This document shows, piece after piece, positions 1 through 9,049 of a DNA stretch of 64,000 nucleotides. The notes under the pieces were generated by a model. The model saw nothing but the letters and a program-made list of their open reading frames with translations, was not told the origin of the DNA and ran no database searches. This DNA is from CAZEHS01 sp964424355. Its GTDB lineage: Bacteria > Bacillota > Clostridia > Peptostreptococcales > Acidaminobacteraceae. The stretch is taken from contig CAYRIO010000002.1 of NCBI GenBank assembly GCA_964424355.1, positions 1 through 64,000 of the forward strand, given 5' to 3'. The position numbers were made by a program, and so were the translations under genes. Numbering within the stretch: position 1 is the first letter of the stretch; every line of letters starts with the position of its first letter.

Positions 1-118
1 GGTTTCAGCAGATCCAGTGGTTTCAGCAGATCCAGCGGTTGCAGCAGATCCAGCGGTTTCAGCAGATCCAGTGGTTTCAGCAGATCCAGTAGTTGCAGCA
101 GATCCAGCGGTTCCTGTT
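1..118 (+). repeat. Tandem 18-bp coding repeats
   Basis: About six and a half copies of an 18-bp unit (core tcagcagatccagtg, with gtt or gta before it) run from the window edge to about position 118. Unit-to-unit differences are mostly tttca/ttgca and agtgg/agcgg. They encode the hexapeptide V-(S/A)-A-D-P-(V/A). The array extends upstream out of view. The near identity at DNA level suggests recent expansion or contraction by slippage or recombination. Confidence 0.9.
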
Positions 119-2317
119 GATCCAACAGGGACAGGTATACCAATGGAAAGTGCCGGAGCCGGTGTTTCGGCTCTGATGAAATTGGAAGCCGATGCATATC
201 CAGTTGATTTGGAAGTATATGCTGGTGGATCCGTACAAGTGAAAGGTTCTTCTTTTATAATGAACGGCCCTTTGCGCGAAACGGTTCCAGGGGGAATAAC
301 CCTGGTAGCAACCGCTGATCCTGGTTTTAATTTTGCAAGGTGGCAGGTATATGATTCAACAATGATGCCAATACCAAGGCCCGTGATGCTTCCACCTGAC
401 ATTGAAACGAATCCGGAGCTGACACTGGCTGGAGACCAGCCATGGCGTGTTGAGGCGGTGTTTACTTATAAGGTTCTGCCGGAGGCTTGTGAAGGCGGAA
501 AAATTCAATACAGTATGAATCCGGCAGCCGTGAAAGTTTACGATGTGACAGCCATGGATAGTCATGTCCCTCCAACAGGATACGTGGATATGCCAGCGGA
601 AGGGATTGATGTTCGGCCAGGACAAATGTTCTTTATTCAGGCCGTTCCAAACACTGGGTACAATTTTGACAAATGGACCTTTGAGGCGGCATATGGTATG
701 ACGGATAACCCTCTCAGAAGTGCGTATTCCGGGAGTTCCGATCCTTATAGCCTCGGTAACGGTGGTGCCTTTAAGATTGTTAGTCTACCGTTGACGGTGT
801 CTGCGGCATTCAGCCAGGGCGCCACGGGTTTTTCCCACTATACCGTCAAAGGTGTGGAGCGGGGAGCCAATTTGTTGGAAGAAAACACGGATTCTGATGG
901 TTATAAGGACGGACCCTGGTCTAGTTATCGAACCGACAGGCTTTTTTACAGCCACCTGCCTTATGGCACGCCTTTGGAAGACAGGAATGCCGCTATATGG
1001 AACCAGAGCTTTACTGTCAGCTATAAAACGCTGAATGCCGATGATGAGGTGTGGTTCAGAGGCAGCCTTACTCAGGAATACGTTAAGTTAGGGACTGGTG
1101 GGGGTACCCATACGATCACCCCTGCGGATTACTCGGTTAAGGCGGCTCCTATGCCTATGTGGGAATACCGTGTGAACACGAAGGGTTTTGTGGTAGAAGC
1201 GGAAAAAGAAGAGAAATTGATGAAAATCGATATGGAAATCCGTGAAGCGATTCAGTCAAATGATACTGCTGCTCTGGCCGCCATGGGTGTAAGTGAAATA
1301 GAAGACAGCTTAGAAATGGAAGCGTTGGGTGTTCACTTCTATTATTTTAGGGCGGTACCGGAATTCGATCCAGGGCTGACCTATGATGTTCCAGTGGGTG
1401 GCCATGTGGTGGGAATCGGTTATGATGCGGCAGATGGGAAGCGGATCCCATTTCCTCCAAAGTTTTATCTCCCAGCCAGTACTGAAACACAGGCAGTAGA
1501 AGCGGTGTCAGGACCTACTCCCATTTATCTTGGCGGGCAAGTGAAAGAAGAACAATTTGGGCAAGGCACTGAAACATCCTACTATGATTTTAGGACCCCT
1601 GTTACGGTTGAAGCGGTCCCTGATGGCGGTTACAGCTTTGGGGGCTGGACCGTGGGTGAAGGCTATGCACCGGTGATGGGCGAAGGTAACCGCGGAATGA
1701 TCATGATGGCGAACGATGCCACCGTGAAGCCGATTTTCATTAAGGATCCTTCGACGCACAAGCGACATAAGACAACTGCGGCAGTGACGCCAGCAGCGGT
1801 TCTGCAAGAAGAACCTGTGCCCTTGGGGGCTGTCATCAAACAACTGTTCATCGGATACCCTGTTGGGGATTTGAGAATGTTCGGATGCTTGAGCCGCGGT
1901 GAGCTTTCTGTTGTTGTTCAGCGGGCCTTGGCCTATGATGTTTCCAATCCGGCGCCGGTTGTCGTAGCGGACCCGTTGGAGAACTGGTATCGAAATGAAG
2001 CACTGATGGCAATTGGCAACGGATACATGCCATTGAATGGGATGAGCCAGTTCCGAGGAAACGATTTGGTGACGGCCGATGAACTGACGTCTGCTCTAAG
2101 CAAGGCATTTGGGAAAGACGTGACCCTGCAGTCGGCGAATGGCATTACCCAGGAGCAGGTTGCAAAAATTCTCAAATCTACAGCCAATGACTTCAGCACG
2201 GTGATGGATACCCAGATTCCTCTGGGCGCTCCAAGTGCCGGGGATCAGCCCGTAACCCGCAATTTTGTTGCCCGTTTGATCTACGGGTTGCTGTACCCGG
2301 TTGAAGCTGAAAAATAG
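2..2317 (+). CDS. Surface protein with hexapeptide repeats, InlB-like repeats and SLH-like C-terminus (5' partial)
   Basis: The frame is open to the window's left edge, so start and signal peptide are missing. About the first 40 residues are repeats of the type VSADPV/VAADPA, encoded by 18-bp DNA repeats. Next come segments ending in patterns such as ADPGFNFARW, AVPNTGYNFDKW and AVPDGGYSFGGW, which match the divergent InlB B-repeat pattern of extracellular proteins. The last ~150 residues carry GYPVGDLRMFG...SRGELSVVVQRAL and a second similar block, a degenerate match to S-layer homology (SLH) domains that hold proteins on the cell wall. I infer a wall-bound surface protein whose Ala/Asp/Pro-rich stretch is a spacer. 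A strong intrinsic terminator follows. The next gene is convergent and c-di-GMP-controlled. Ligand and exact function are unknown. Confidence 0.75.
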   Translation, partial: VSADPVVSADPAVAADPAVSADPVVSADPVVAADPAVPVDPTGTGIPMESAGAGVSALMKLEADAYPVDLEVYAGGSVQVKGSSFIMNGPLRETVPGGITLVATADPGFNFARWQVYDSTMMPIPRPVMLPPDIETNPELTLAGDQPWRVEAVFTYKVLPEACEGGKIQYSMNPAAVKVYDVTAMDSHVPPTGYVDMPAEGIDVRPGQMFFIQAVPNTGYNFDKWTFEAAYGMTDNPLRSAYSGSSDPYSLGNGGAFKIVSLPLTVSAAFSQGATGFSHYTVKGVERGANLLEENTDSDGYKDGPWSSYRTDRLFYSHLPYGTPLEDRNAAIWNQSFTVSYKTLNADDEVWFRGSLTQEYVKLGTGGGTHTITPADYSVKAAPMPMWEYRVNTKGFVVEAEKEEKLMKIDMEIREAIQSNDTAALAAMGVSEIEDSLEMEALGVHFYYFRAVPEFDPGLTYDVPVGGHVVGIGYDAADGKRIPFPPKFYLPASTETQAVEAVSGPTPIYLGGQVKEEQFGQGTETSYYDFRTPVTVEAVPDGGYSFGGWTVGEGYAPVMGEGNRGMIMMANDATVKPIFIKDPSTHKRHKTTAAVTPAAVLQEEPVPLGAVIKQLFIGYPVGDLRMFGCLSRGELSVVVQRALAYDVSNPAPVVVADPLENWYRNEALMAIGNGYMPLNGMSQFRGNDLVTADELTSALSKAFGKDVTLQSANGITQEQVAKILKSTANDFSTVMDTQIPLGAPSAGDQPVTRNFVARLIYGLLYPVEAEK

Positions 2318-2344
2318 AAGGCAGGACAGATCAACTCTACCAGA

Positions 2345-2379
2345 AACGCCTTGGATCCATTGATCCAAGGCGTTTTTTT
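2345..2379 (+). terminator. Intrinsic terminator of the surface protein gene
   Basis: A perfect stem (cgccttggatc / gatccaaggcg, loop catt) is followed by seven T residues, 28 bases after the stop codon. Confidence 0.9.
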
Positions 2380-2410
2380 CTTGTGAGGGCTTAAGTGAAC
2401 GACATAAGCA

Positions 2411-2440
2411 AACCCGCCACCTTATGAAGGCAGCGGGCTT
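2411..2440 (-). terminator. Probable terminator of the transglutaminase-like gene
   Basis: A hairpin with cccgc/gcggg arms lies just beyond the stop of the minus-strand gene. The better T run is on the plus strand, so it may act in both directions between these convergent genes. Confidence 0.55.
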
Positions 2441-2449
2441 TTTCATGAG

Positions 2450-3241
2450 TTAGTAGAATTTGGCGGCACGGTACTCGGTATCGGTCTTGGCCATGCTGGT
2501 CTTGGCTCCGGCAGCTTTGAAAGCGGCATCGTAGGTGGTGTCAATGTAGACCCATTTCTTATTCAGGTACACCTGGTTCCAAGCATGGTATTCAGTGATA
2601 TCGTTTTTGTATCCCTTGATCAATTTTGTGGGAACACCGACACTGCGAAGCATGGAGCCGAAGAGTGCCGAGTAATCATAACAGATTCCAAGGTTCGTAG
2701 CGTAGGTGTCTTCAATATTGGGAACATAGGTGCTTTTGAGCTTGCTGATCTTGGCATAATCGTATTTGATCTTGGCGGTGATGTATCCATAAACCAGCTG
2801 CACCTTTTCAGCGTCTGTTTTAGCACTGGCGGTGATGGTTTTTGCTTTTCCGATGGAAACCATATCAGGGGCCCAGTTCAGCACCTGCGAGCTTCCCAGG
2901 AAGGGCACGAAATCATCGGGAAGGTCGACCACTACTGTGGTTTGATCAAGGAGCCGGAACTGGGTTCCCTGAACCTTTTGATACAGTGAAATCTTATAGC
3001 TGCCATCGCCGAACTGCAGGGGAAAGGCTTCCTTTGATTTTAGAAGATCGTAGGTATAGGATTGACTTCCCATGGCAACCATCACCTTGATGGAAGTGGT
3101 GGCGGTCACCGGATAGCTTACCCGGACAACGCCCTGTGTCTTATCAACCGTGGCCATGGATTCGGCGTGAACACTCAGTGTCATTCCTAACAATAGGATG
3201 ACGGTTAGAGCGCAACGGTTTAATAGCCTGTAAGCTCGCAT
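2450..3241 (-). CDS. Secreted transglutaminase-like protein
   Basis: 263 residues from the chosen start. The N-terminus is a Sec signal peptide (basic residues, hydrophobic segment, cleavage probably after VHA). The C-terminal half is a transglutaminase-like domain (papain fold) with a visible triad: Cys in GICYDY (~187), His in EYHAWNQ (~219) and Asp in YIDTTYD (~234). Such proteins act outside the membrane as peptidases or in wall remodelling; the substrate cannot be predicted. An ATG two codons upstream (3247) is possible, but the ATG at 3241 sits 8 bases after AAGGAG while the upstream one is almost on top of it. The ribosome-binding site directly abuts a c-di-GMP-I riboswitch, so expression should follow c-di-GMP level. 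Confidence 0.8.
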   Translation of the reverse strand: MRAYRLLNRCALTVILLLGMTLSVHAESMATVDKTQGVVRVSYPVTATTSIKVMVAMGSQSYTYDLLKSKEAFPLQFGDGSYKISLYQKVQGTQFRLLDQTTVVVDLPDDFVPFLGSSQVLNWAPDMVSIGKAKTITASAKTDAEKVQLVYGYITAKIKYDYAKISKLKSTYVPNIEDTYATNLGICYDYSALFGSMLRSVGVPTKLIKGYKNDITEYHAWNQVYLNKKWVYIDTTYDAAFKAAGAKTSMAKTDTEYRAAKFY

Positions 3242-3251
3242 AATCATCTCT

Positions 3252-3345
3252 CCTTCGGTAGCTGGCTGTCTTGAGGAATCCCAAGACCCTATAGCTTTGC
3301 GTCCCTATCTTGCGATAGGTTTGCCTTTTCGTGACGTCTGCCTCA
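3252..3345 (-). promoter_or_regulatory. c-di-GMP-I (GEMM-I) riboswitch
   Basis: Read on the minus strand, the leader contains the class hallmarks in order. These are an ACGAAAAGGCAAACC block, a short GAAA-type-loop hairpin (CTATC GCAA GATAG), GGGACGCAAAGC, and, after a second hairpin (GTCTTG / CAAGAC), AGCTACCGA. These match the conserved core of the GEMM-I aptamer. No poly-T terminator lies between aptamer and gene. The AAGGAG ribosome-binding site begins inside or immediately after the aptamer's 3' strand, so control is probably at translation initiation. Direction (on or off) cannot be read directly. Confidence 0.88.
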
Positions 3346-3429
3346 GATTAGAAGCGCCTAAACTTATTTTACCACAGAGTGGGATATTAATACAGAACCA
3401 GGAGATTTCAAATCTGTTGCAGCGGTATT

Positions 3430-3798
3430 TCAAGGAAAGGCTTTTGAGTGGGTAGGCGCTTCTGGAAAATACGATTGAAAATCCGCAGCGAATTGCTCCT
3501 GCAAAGCTTTTACGGTGTGTAGCTGGGAGCGCAGGACATCGGGATTTTTACTTAAAGAGGCGTGTTCCATCTTTTCGAAAGTTTCCGCAAATGAAAACAG
3601 GCAGAGGTTGGCAGCGTCTCCCTTCATTTTGTGCAGCTTCTCTTTGGTCATGGGCCACTCTTGGTTGGAAACGGCAGCTTCTAACTCATGGAGATCCCTG
3701 CGCAATTCAGTTTGATAAAGCGTCATCAGGTTCAGGATATCTTCCGAATCCATTTCCATTTCCCTGGTGATGTGGTTGAAATCAAAGGTTGGGTTCAT
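3430..3798 (-). CDS. HPt (histidine phosphotransfer) domain protein
   Basis: 122 residues, all helical in character, with the HPt signature L-H-K-M-K-G-D-A around His56, the probable phosphorylated residue. The family relays phosphate between receiver domains in multistep phosphorelays in the cytoplasm. A second pattern, CLFSFAETFEKMEHAS, fits the helix packing against the His helix. No hybrid kinase or response regulator is adjacent, so the partners must be encoded elsewhere. The gene lies 12 bases downstream of the MgtC-like gene on the same strand, so the two are probably co-transcribed. GGAGG lies 6 bases before the ATG. Confidence 0.8.
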   Translation of the reverse strand: MNPTFDFNHITREMEMDSEDILNLMTLYQTELRRDLHELEAAVSNQEWPMTKEKLHKMKGDAANLCLFSFAETFEKMEHASLSKNPDVLRSQLHTVKALQEQFAADFQSYFPEAPTHSKAFP

Positions 3799-3810
3799 GT
3801 TAATCCTCCA

Positions 3811-4479
3811 TCAGCTGTCCGGGGTTGAAATTGAACGGACCCCTTTAAGGTCCATCAGAGCCGCTATCAGGAATGAGGCGGTGATATCTCGGGGTGCTTT
3901 TAGAGACAGATGGATCTTGGCCTCGTAATCGTCGAGGGGCTCCACTTCCATATCCAGGATCAAGGCGTGGTATTCGCCAAGCAGTGTCCCAATTCTGCCG
4001 ATTTGGCCGGGTTCATTGACCGCAATCAGGCTGATGGCCATGGTGCCTCTGCTGGTTGAAATACGTTTCTCCAGCTTGAAGAACAAGGTGAGTGTGCTAA
4101 AGACCGCCAGTGTGGCCATGATTGCCCCGGCGTAGAAGCCGGCGCCGACAGCCAGACCGATACAGGCGACTGTCCAGAGGGTTGCTGCCGTGGTGAGTCC
4201 TTTGACAGTTGCTCCTTCTTTGATGATGGTTCCGGCACCCAGAAAACCAATGCCGCTGACAACCTGCGCGGCGATCCGGGAGGGATCGATGGGGACGATG
4301 TGGAGATAGAGATTCATGAGATAGATGTTGGTCTGCATAGCCAGAGTGGCGCCGACACAAACCAGGATGTGGGTTCTGAAACCGGCGGGGCGCTTCAGAC
4401 TCTCGCGCTCAACGCCGATCATCCCCCCTAAAACACAAGCCATAAGGATTTCCAAACCCATTTGCACATATTCATTCAT
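3811..4479 (-). CDS. MgtC/SapB family membrane protein
   Basis: About 222 residues. The N-terminal ~140 residues hold four or more hydrophobic helices with the family pattern GGMIGVERE...RPAGFRTH...VCVGA, followed by SGIGFLGAGTI. The C-terminal ~70 residues form a soluble domain of the ACT-like type common in this family. Members are linked to magnesium limitation and control of membrane ATPase activity; the role here is only inferred from family. The upstream ATG at 4497 overlaps the likely ribosome-binding site, so the ATG at 4479 is preferred. It forms a pair with the HPt gene downstream, with no obvious functional reason. Confidence 0.85.
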   Translation of the reverse strand: MNEYVQMGLEILMACVLGGMIGVERESLKRPAGFRTHILVCVGATLAMQTNIYLMNLYLHIVPIDPSRIAAQVVSGIGFLGAGTIIKEGATVKGLTTAATLWTVACIGLAVGAGFYAGAIMATLAVFSTLTLFFKLEKRISTSRGTMAISLIAVNEPGQIGRIGTLLGEYHALILDMEVEPLDDYEAKIHLSLKAPRDITASFLIAALMDLKGVRSISTPDS

Positions 4480-4586
4480 CGGGGGGCGTGCCTCCATCAG
4501 GTGAGATTAATTCATCATTTGTAATTATATACCCAATAAAGTTACGGCTAATACGAGAATATCTTCAAAATTCAAAACTAAATTTG

Positions 4587-4615
4587 TTGACACCGGCTTT
4601 TGACGTTTTAATGAC
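4587..4615 (+). promoter_or_regulatory. Possible promoter of the hut operon
   Basis: A perfect -35 box TTGACA is followed after 17 bases by AATGAC, a poor -10 box. It lies 50 bases upstream of hutU. The weak -10 suggests dependence on an activator or a misassignment. Confidence 0.35.
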
Positions 4616-4664
4616 GAGGGATTGTTAGGCTGTCATCAGATTCATCAACCGAACGGAGGAACGA

Positions 4665-6695
4665 ATGATGCTATCAAACATGGAAATTGGACAAGCGATG
4701 ACTGTTAAACTGGATGCGGTATTACCGGAATATCCAGCATTCGAACCAGGGTACCGACGCGCGCCTAAGCGGGAACTGACCCTGACACAACCACAGATGG
4801 AATTGGCGCTCCGCAATGCTCTGCGCTATGTGCCGGAAGAGCTTCACCCTGTATTGGCACCGGAATTCATGGAAGAGCTGCTGACTCATGGCCGCATCTA
4901 TGGCTATCGTTTCAGACCCGTGGGCAGCCTTGTGGGAAAACCTTTGGATGAATATAAGGGGACATGCACAGAGGCCAAAGGGATCCAGGTCATGATCGAT
5001 AACAATCTTGATTTTGCCATTGCCCTGTATCCCTATGAGCTGGTGACCTACGGCGAAACGGGCCAGGTGTGTCAGAACTGGATGCAGTATCAACTGATTA
5101 AGAAGTACCTGGAGATCATGACCAACGATCAAACCCTGGTCATCATGTCCGGTCATCCCCTTGGATTGTTCCATTCACACGCATCCGCACCTCGGGTGAT
5201 CATCACCAACGGATTGATGGTAGGTCTTTACGACAATCCGGAGGCTTTCGCAAAAGCGGCTGCTCTGGGGGTTGCCAACTACGGACAGATGACGGCGGGC
5301 GGTTTCATGTACATCGGGCCTCAGGGTATCGTTCACGGCACATTCAACACCATCCTCAATGCCGGTCGTTTGAAGTACGGTCTGGGCACGCAGGATGATA
5401 TGGGGGGCTTCATGTTCGTCAGCTCCGGTCTTGGCGGCATGAGCGGCGCTCAGGGTAAAGCGGCTAAGATTGCCAATTGCGTTGGTATCGTAGCGGAAGT
5501 GGATCTTTCCAGAATCAAGACCCGTCATGAACAGGGCTGGGTAGACAGCTGGCATGCCGATCCCAAGGCTTTGTTTGAAGAAGCAGACGTGTATATGGCT
5601 AAGAAAGAGGGCCGTGCCATTGCGTTCTACGGCAATATCGTCGATCTGCTGCAGTATGCTGTGGACAACAACATCACCGTCCACCTGCTTTCCGACCAGA
5701 CTTCCTGCCACGTGCCTTACGAGGGCGGTTATTGCCCACAGGGCCTCACCTTTGAAGAACGGACGGATATGCTCCGTGATGACAAACCCCAGTTCATCAA
5801 GCGTGTCAATGAAACCCTTCAGAAGCACTATGCATTGATTGAGACGCTGTCCGAGCGGGGAACTTATTTCTTCGATTACGGCAACGCGTTCTTGAAGTCG
5901 GTGTATGATACCGGCATCAAGGGGATCTGCAAGAACGGCTACGATGAGACTGACGGCTTCATTTACCCATCCTATGTTGAAGACATCATGGGCCCCATGC
6001 TGTTCGACTACGGCTATGGCCCCTTCCGATGGGTTTGCCTGAGCCGGAAGCCTGAAGATCTTCGGAAGACCGATGAAGCGGCCATGGCCTGCATCGATCC
6101 GAACCGAAGAGGCCAGGACCGCGATAACTGGGTATGGGTCCGGGATGCGGAAAAGAACGGTCTTGTTGTCGGCACACAGGCGCGTATCCTGTATCAGGAT
6201 GCCCTGGGCCGGATGAATATCGCTCTGAAGTTCAATGAAATGGTTAGAAGCGGCGAAGTAGGCCCCATCATGCTGGGCCGTGACCACCACGATACCGGTG
6301 GCACGGATTCACCTTTCCGTGAAACCTCCAATATCAAGGATGGCTCCAACGTCATGGCCGAGATGGCGACCCAGTGCTTTGCGGGGAACGCTGCTCGGGG
6401 AATGACCATGATTGCGCTCCATAACGGCGGCGGCGTGGGAATCGGCAAATCCATCAACGGCGGATTCGGTCTGATTCTGGACGGAAGTGCACGGGTTGAT
6501 GAAATCATCCGCCAAGCGATGCCTTGGGATACGATGATCGGCGTGGCCAGACGGAACTGGGCCCGCAATGAGAATGCCGTGTCCACTTGTGCGGAGTACA
6601 ATGATAAATATGAAGGCATGGATCACATCACCATCCCCTACAGCGTGGCAGAGGATCTGATCAGCCGGACGGTTGCGGAGAAATGCAAAAAGTAA
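4665..6695 (+). CDS. hutU: Urocanate hydratase (urocanase)
   Basis: 676 residues. The enzyme adds water to urocanate with tightly bound NAD+ as electrophile, giving 4-imidazolone-5-propionate, the second step of histidine breakdown. Family sequences are visible: HGRIYGYRF near the N-terminus, MTAGGFMYIGPQGIVHGTF, the NAD-binding FVSSGLGGMSGAQ, and DQTSCHVPYEGGY. The protein is more than 100 residues longer than the classical ~550-residue form. It matches the long type I associate with fermentative anaerobes. It is first in hutU-ftcD-hutI-fchA. No histidine ammonia-lyase gene lies next to it. GGAGG precedes two tandem ATG codons. Confidence 0.93.
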   Translation: MMLSNMEIGQAMTVKLDAVLPEYPAFEPGYRRAPKRELTLTQPQMELALRNALRYVPEELHPVLAPEFMEELLTHGRIYGYRFRPVGSLVGKPLDEYKGTCTEAKGIQVMIDNNLDFAIALYPYELVTYGETGQVCQNWMQYQLIKKYLEIMTNDQTLVIMSGHPLGLFHSHASAPRVIITNGLMVGLYDNPEAFAKAAALGVANYGQMTAGGFMYIGPQGIVHGTFNTILNAGRLKYGLGTQDDMGGFMFVSSGLGGMSGAQGKAAKIANCVGIVAEVDLSRIKTRHEQGWVDSWHADPKALFEEADVYMAKKEGRAIAFYGNIVDLLQYAVDNNITVHLLSDQTSCHVPYEGGYCPQGLTFEERTDMLRDDKPQFIKRVNETLQKHYALIETLSERGTYFFDYGNAFLKSVYDTGIKGICKNGYDETDGFIYPSYVEDIMGPMLFDYGYGPFRWVCLSRKPEDLRKTDEAAMACIDPNRRGQDRDNWVWVRDAEKNGLVVGTQARILYQDALGRMNIALKFNEMVRSGEVGPIMLGRDHHDTGGTDSPFRETSNIKDGSNVMAEMATQCFAGNAARGMTMIALHNGGGVGIGKSINGGFGLILDGSARVDEIIRQAMPWDTMIGVARRNWARNENAVSTCAEYNDKYEGMDHITIPYSVAEDLISRTVAEKCKK

Positions 6696-6781
6696 GACAG
6701 AAGTGCTGTGTTATCTGTAGTGAGCTGTGAGATAATGGATGCATCTTAACGACACTAAACAATAAACAGGAGGGTTTAATC

Positions 6782-7675
6782 ATGGAGAGAATCGTACAGT
6801 GTGTGCCTAACTTCAGTGAGGGCCGGGATCTTGAGAAAATCGAAAAAATTGTTGAGAACTTTCGCGGCAAGGAAGGCGTAAAACTGTTGGACTACAGCCG
6901 GGACGAAGATCACAACCGATGTGTCGTAACCGTGGTAGGAGAGCCTGAGCCCTTGAAAGCGGCAGTTATCGCTGCGATGGGTGTTGCGGCCAGCCTGATT
7001 GATATGACGAAGCATGAAGGTCAGCATCCCCGTATGGGCGCCACCGATGTGGTTCCGTTCATCCCCATCAAGGGCGTGACCATGGATGAGTGCATCGCTT
7101 TGGCAAAAGAAACCGCTAAAGCGGTCTACGAAGCACATCAGCTGCCCAGCTTCTTCTATGAAAAAGCAGCCAGCGCTCCCCACCGCGAGAACCTGGCAGA
7201 AGTCCGCAAGGGCCAATTCGAAGGGATGGCAGCCAAGGTGAAGGAAGCGAAATGGCATCCTGATTTCGGAACGGATATCCACCCGACAGCTGGCATCACA
7301 GCCATTGGCGCCCGTATGCCCCTGGTCGCTTTCAACGTAAACCTGGACACAAGCAACCTGGAAATCGCTGATAAGATCGCGAAAAATGTGCGTCACCTCA
7401 GCGGCGGCCTTCGCTACTGTAAAGCCATCGGCATCATGCTGGAAGACCGGAACATCGCTCAGGTTTCCATGAACATGACCGATTACTCAAAAACGCCTCT
7501 GTACCGTGCACTAGAGCTGATTCGGATCGAAGCCCGCCGTTATGGCGTGAACATCATCGGCAGTGAAGTGATTGGTCTGGTTCCTATGGAAGCGATGATC
7601 CGCACTGCTGAATACTACCTGGGCGTTGAAGATTTCTCCATGAGCCAGGTACTTGAAACCCGTATCATGGACTAA
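6782..7675 (+). CDS. ftcD: Glutamate formimidoyltransferase
   Basis: 297 residues, the length of the stand-alone enzyme with N- and C-terminal formiminotransferase subdomains but no fused cyclodeaminase. It moves the formimino group of N-formimino-glutamate to tetrahydrofolate, releasing glutamate. Family features include the opening IVQCVPNFSEGRD, EGQHPRMGATDVVPF and the substrate-loop region HPTAGITAIGAR. The cyclodeaminase half is supplied by fchA two genes downstream, so this operon encodes separately what animals fuse in one protein. AGGAGG lies 8 bases before the ATG. Confidence 0.94.
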   Translation: MERIVQCVPNFSEGRDLEKIEKIVENFRGKEGVKLLDYSRDEDHNRCVVTVVGEPEPLKAAVIAAMGVAASLIDMTKHEGQHPRMGATDVVPFIPIKGVTMDECIALAKETAKAVYEAHQLPSFFYEKAASAPHRENLAEVRKGQFEGMAAKVKEAKWHPDFGTDIHPTAGITAIGARMPLVAFNVNLDTSNLEIADKIAKNVRHLSGGLRYCKAIGIMLEDRNIAQVSMNMTDYSKTPLYRALELIRIEARRYGVNIIGSEVIGLVPMEAMIRTAEYYLGVEDFSMSQVLETRIMD

Positions 7676-7678
7676 CCC

Positions 7679-8953
7679 ATGAAAAAGAATCTGATTATCC
7701 GGAACGCTTCAGAGCTGGTCACCAACAGCGGATTCACTGCTAAAAAAGGTCTGGCAATGCGGGAACTCAAGGTAATCCCCGATGGCGCCGTTGTCGTTGA
7801 AAACGGCATCATCACCCGGGTTGGCACCACTGATGAGGTAATGGCCGGTCTTGATCCCTCGAAGTATGAAGTGATTGATGCCACCGGTAAAACCGTATTG
7901 CCCGGTTTTGTAGATTCCCACACGCATTTTATCTTCGGCGGCTATCGGGCTGACGAGTATGGCTGGCGTCTGGAAGGTGTCCCTTATATGGACATCATGA
8001 ACCGCGGCGGCGGAATCATCAACTCCGTTAAAGGGACCCGGGACGCGTCTGAGGCAGAACTGACAGAGCTGGGGTTGAACCGGCTGGACAGTATGCTGGC
8101 TCTGGGGGTTACCACGGTGGAAGGCAAGAGCGGTTACGGTCTTGATACTGCCACGGAGCTGAAACAACTCCGCGTGATGCGGGCCGTGAATCAGCAGCAT
8201 CCTCTGGATGTGGTGTCCACCTTCATGGGGGCCCATGCGGTTCCCCCTGAATACAAGGGACGGGGCATGGATTTCATTGATCTGCTGATTGCTGAAACCT
8301 TGCCTGCGGTTGTGGCGGAGGACTTGGCAGAGTTCTGTGATGTCTTTTGCGAAAAGAACGTTTTTTCAATCGAAGAATCCCGCAAGCTGATGCATAAAGC
8401 CAAGGAACTGGGCTTGAAGGTGAAGCTTCACGCGGATGAGATTGTTCAGTTAGGCGGCGCGGAATTGGCTGCAGAACTGGGAGCCACTTCCGCGGACCAT
8501 CTGCTCCAAGCCAGCAATGAAGGGATCTCAGCGATGGCTCAGGGTGATGTGGTGGCGACATGCCTGCCCTGTACAGCCTTCAGTCTGCGGGAGCATTATG
8601 CACGGGCCCGATTCATGATCGATCAGGGCTGCGCTGTGGCCCTGGCGACGGATTTCAACCCGGGCAGCTGCTTTACGGAATCCATTCCGTTGGTAATCGC
8701 CCTTTCAACGCTTTACATGAACATGACCCTCGAAGAAGTCATCACCGCTCTCACGCTGAACGGTGCGGCAGCGGTTGGCCGGGCAGATAAAGTGGGGAGC
8801 ATCGATATCGGCAAGGCAGGGGATCTGGTGATCCACGAATTCCCGTCTTATCGGTTCCTGCCCTACCATATCGCTATGCCCACTGCAGAGACCGTTGTTA
8901 AAAATGGACAGGTTGTCTACCGGAAGCAGAAAAATTCGCCAAGGAACAGCTGA
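7679..8953 (+). CDS. hutI: Imidazolonepropionase
   Basis: 424 residues, an amidohydrolase-superfamily metalloenzyme that opens the ring of 4-imidazolone-5-propionate to N-formimino-L-glutamate. The metal-binding motif PGFVDSHTHFIFGG, the HADE motif (LKLHADEIVQ), SADHLL and the late ALATDFNPGSC segment are all visible. Only 3 bases separate the ftcD stop from this ATG and no good ribosome-binding site is seen, so translation is probably coupled to ftcD. Biochemically HutI acts before FtcD although its gene follows it. Confidence 0.95.
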   Translation: MKKNLIIRNASELVTNSGFTAKKGLAMRELKVIPDGAVVVENGIITRVGTTDEVMAGLDPSKYEVIDATGKTVLPGFVDSHTHFIFGGYRADEYGWRLEGVPYMDIMNRGGGIINSVKGTRDASEAELTELGLNRLDSMLALGVTTVEGKSGYGLDTATELKQLRVMRAVNQQHPLDVVSTFMGAHAVPPEYKGRGMDFIDLLIAETLPAVVAEDLAEFCDVFCEKNVFSIEESRKLMHKAKELGLKVKLHADEIVQLGGAELAAELGATSADHLLQASNEGISAMAQGDVVATCLPCTAFSLREHYARARFMIDQGCAVALATDFNPGSCFTESIPLVIALSTLYMNMTLEEVITALTLNGAAAVGRADKVGSIDIGKAGDLVIHEFPSYRFLPYHIAMPTAETVVKNGQVVYRKQKNSPRNS

Positions 8954-9049
8954 TCGCGTCGTGAAAACCAGACTGATTTTGTAAGAGTTCTACATATAGC
9001 CTCAGAACTCTGATATGATATTCTTAACAAAAACGCGGGAGGAAATAAA

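Noticed and set aside
1..118. CRISPR array at the window's left edge
   Set aside because: The 18-bp units are contiguous without spacers and stay in frame as coding repeats.
5175..6290. Long open frame (371 codons) on the minus strand inside hutU
   Set aside because: Shadow of hutU codon usage; no start signal, no family.
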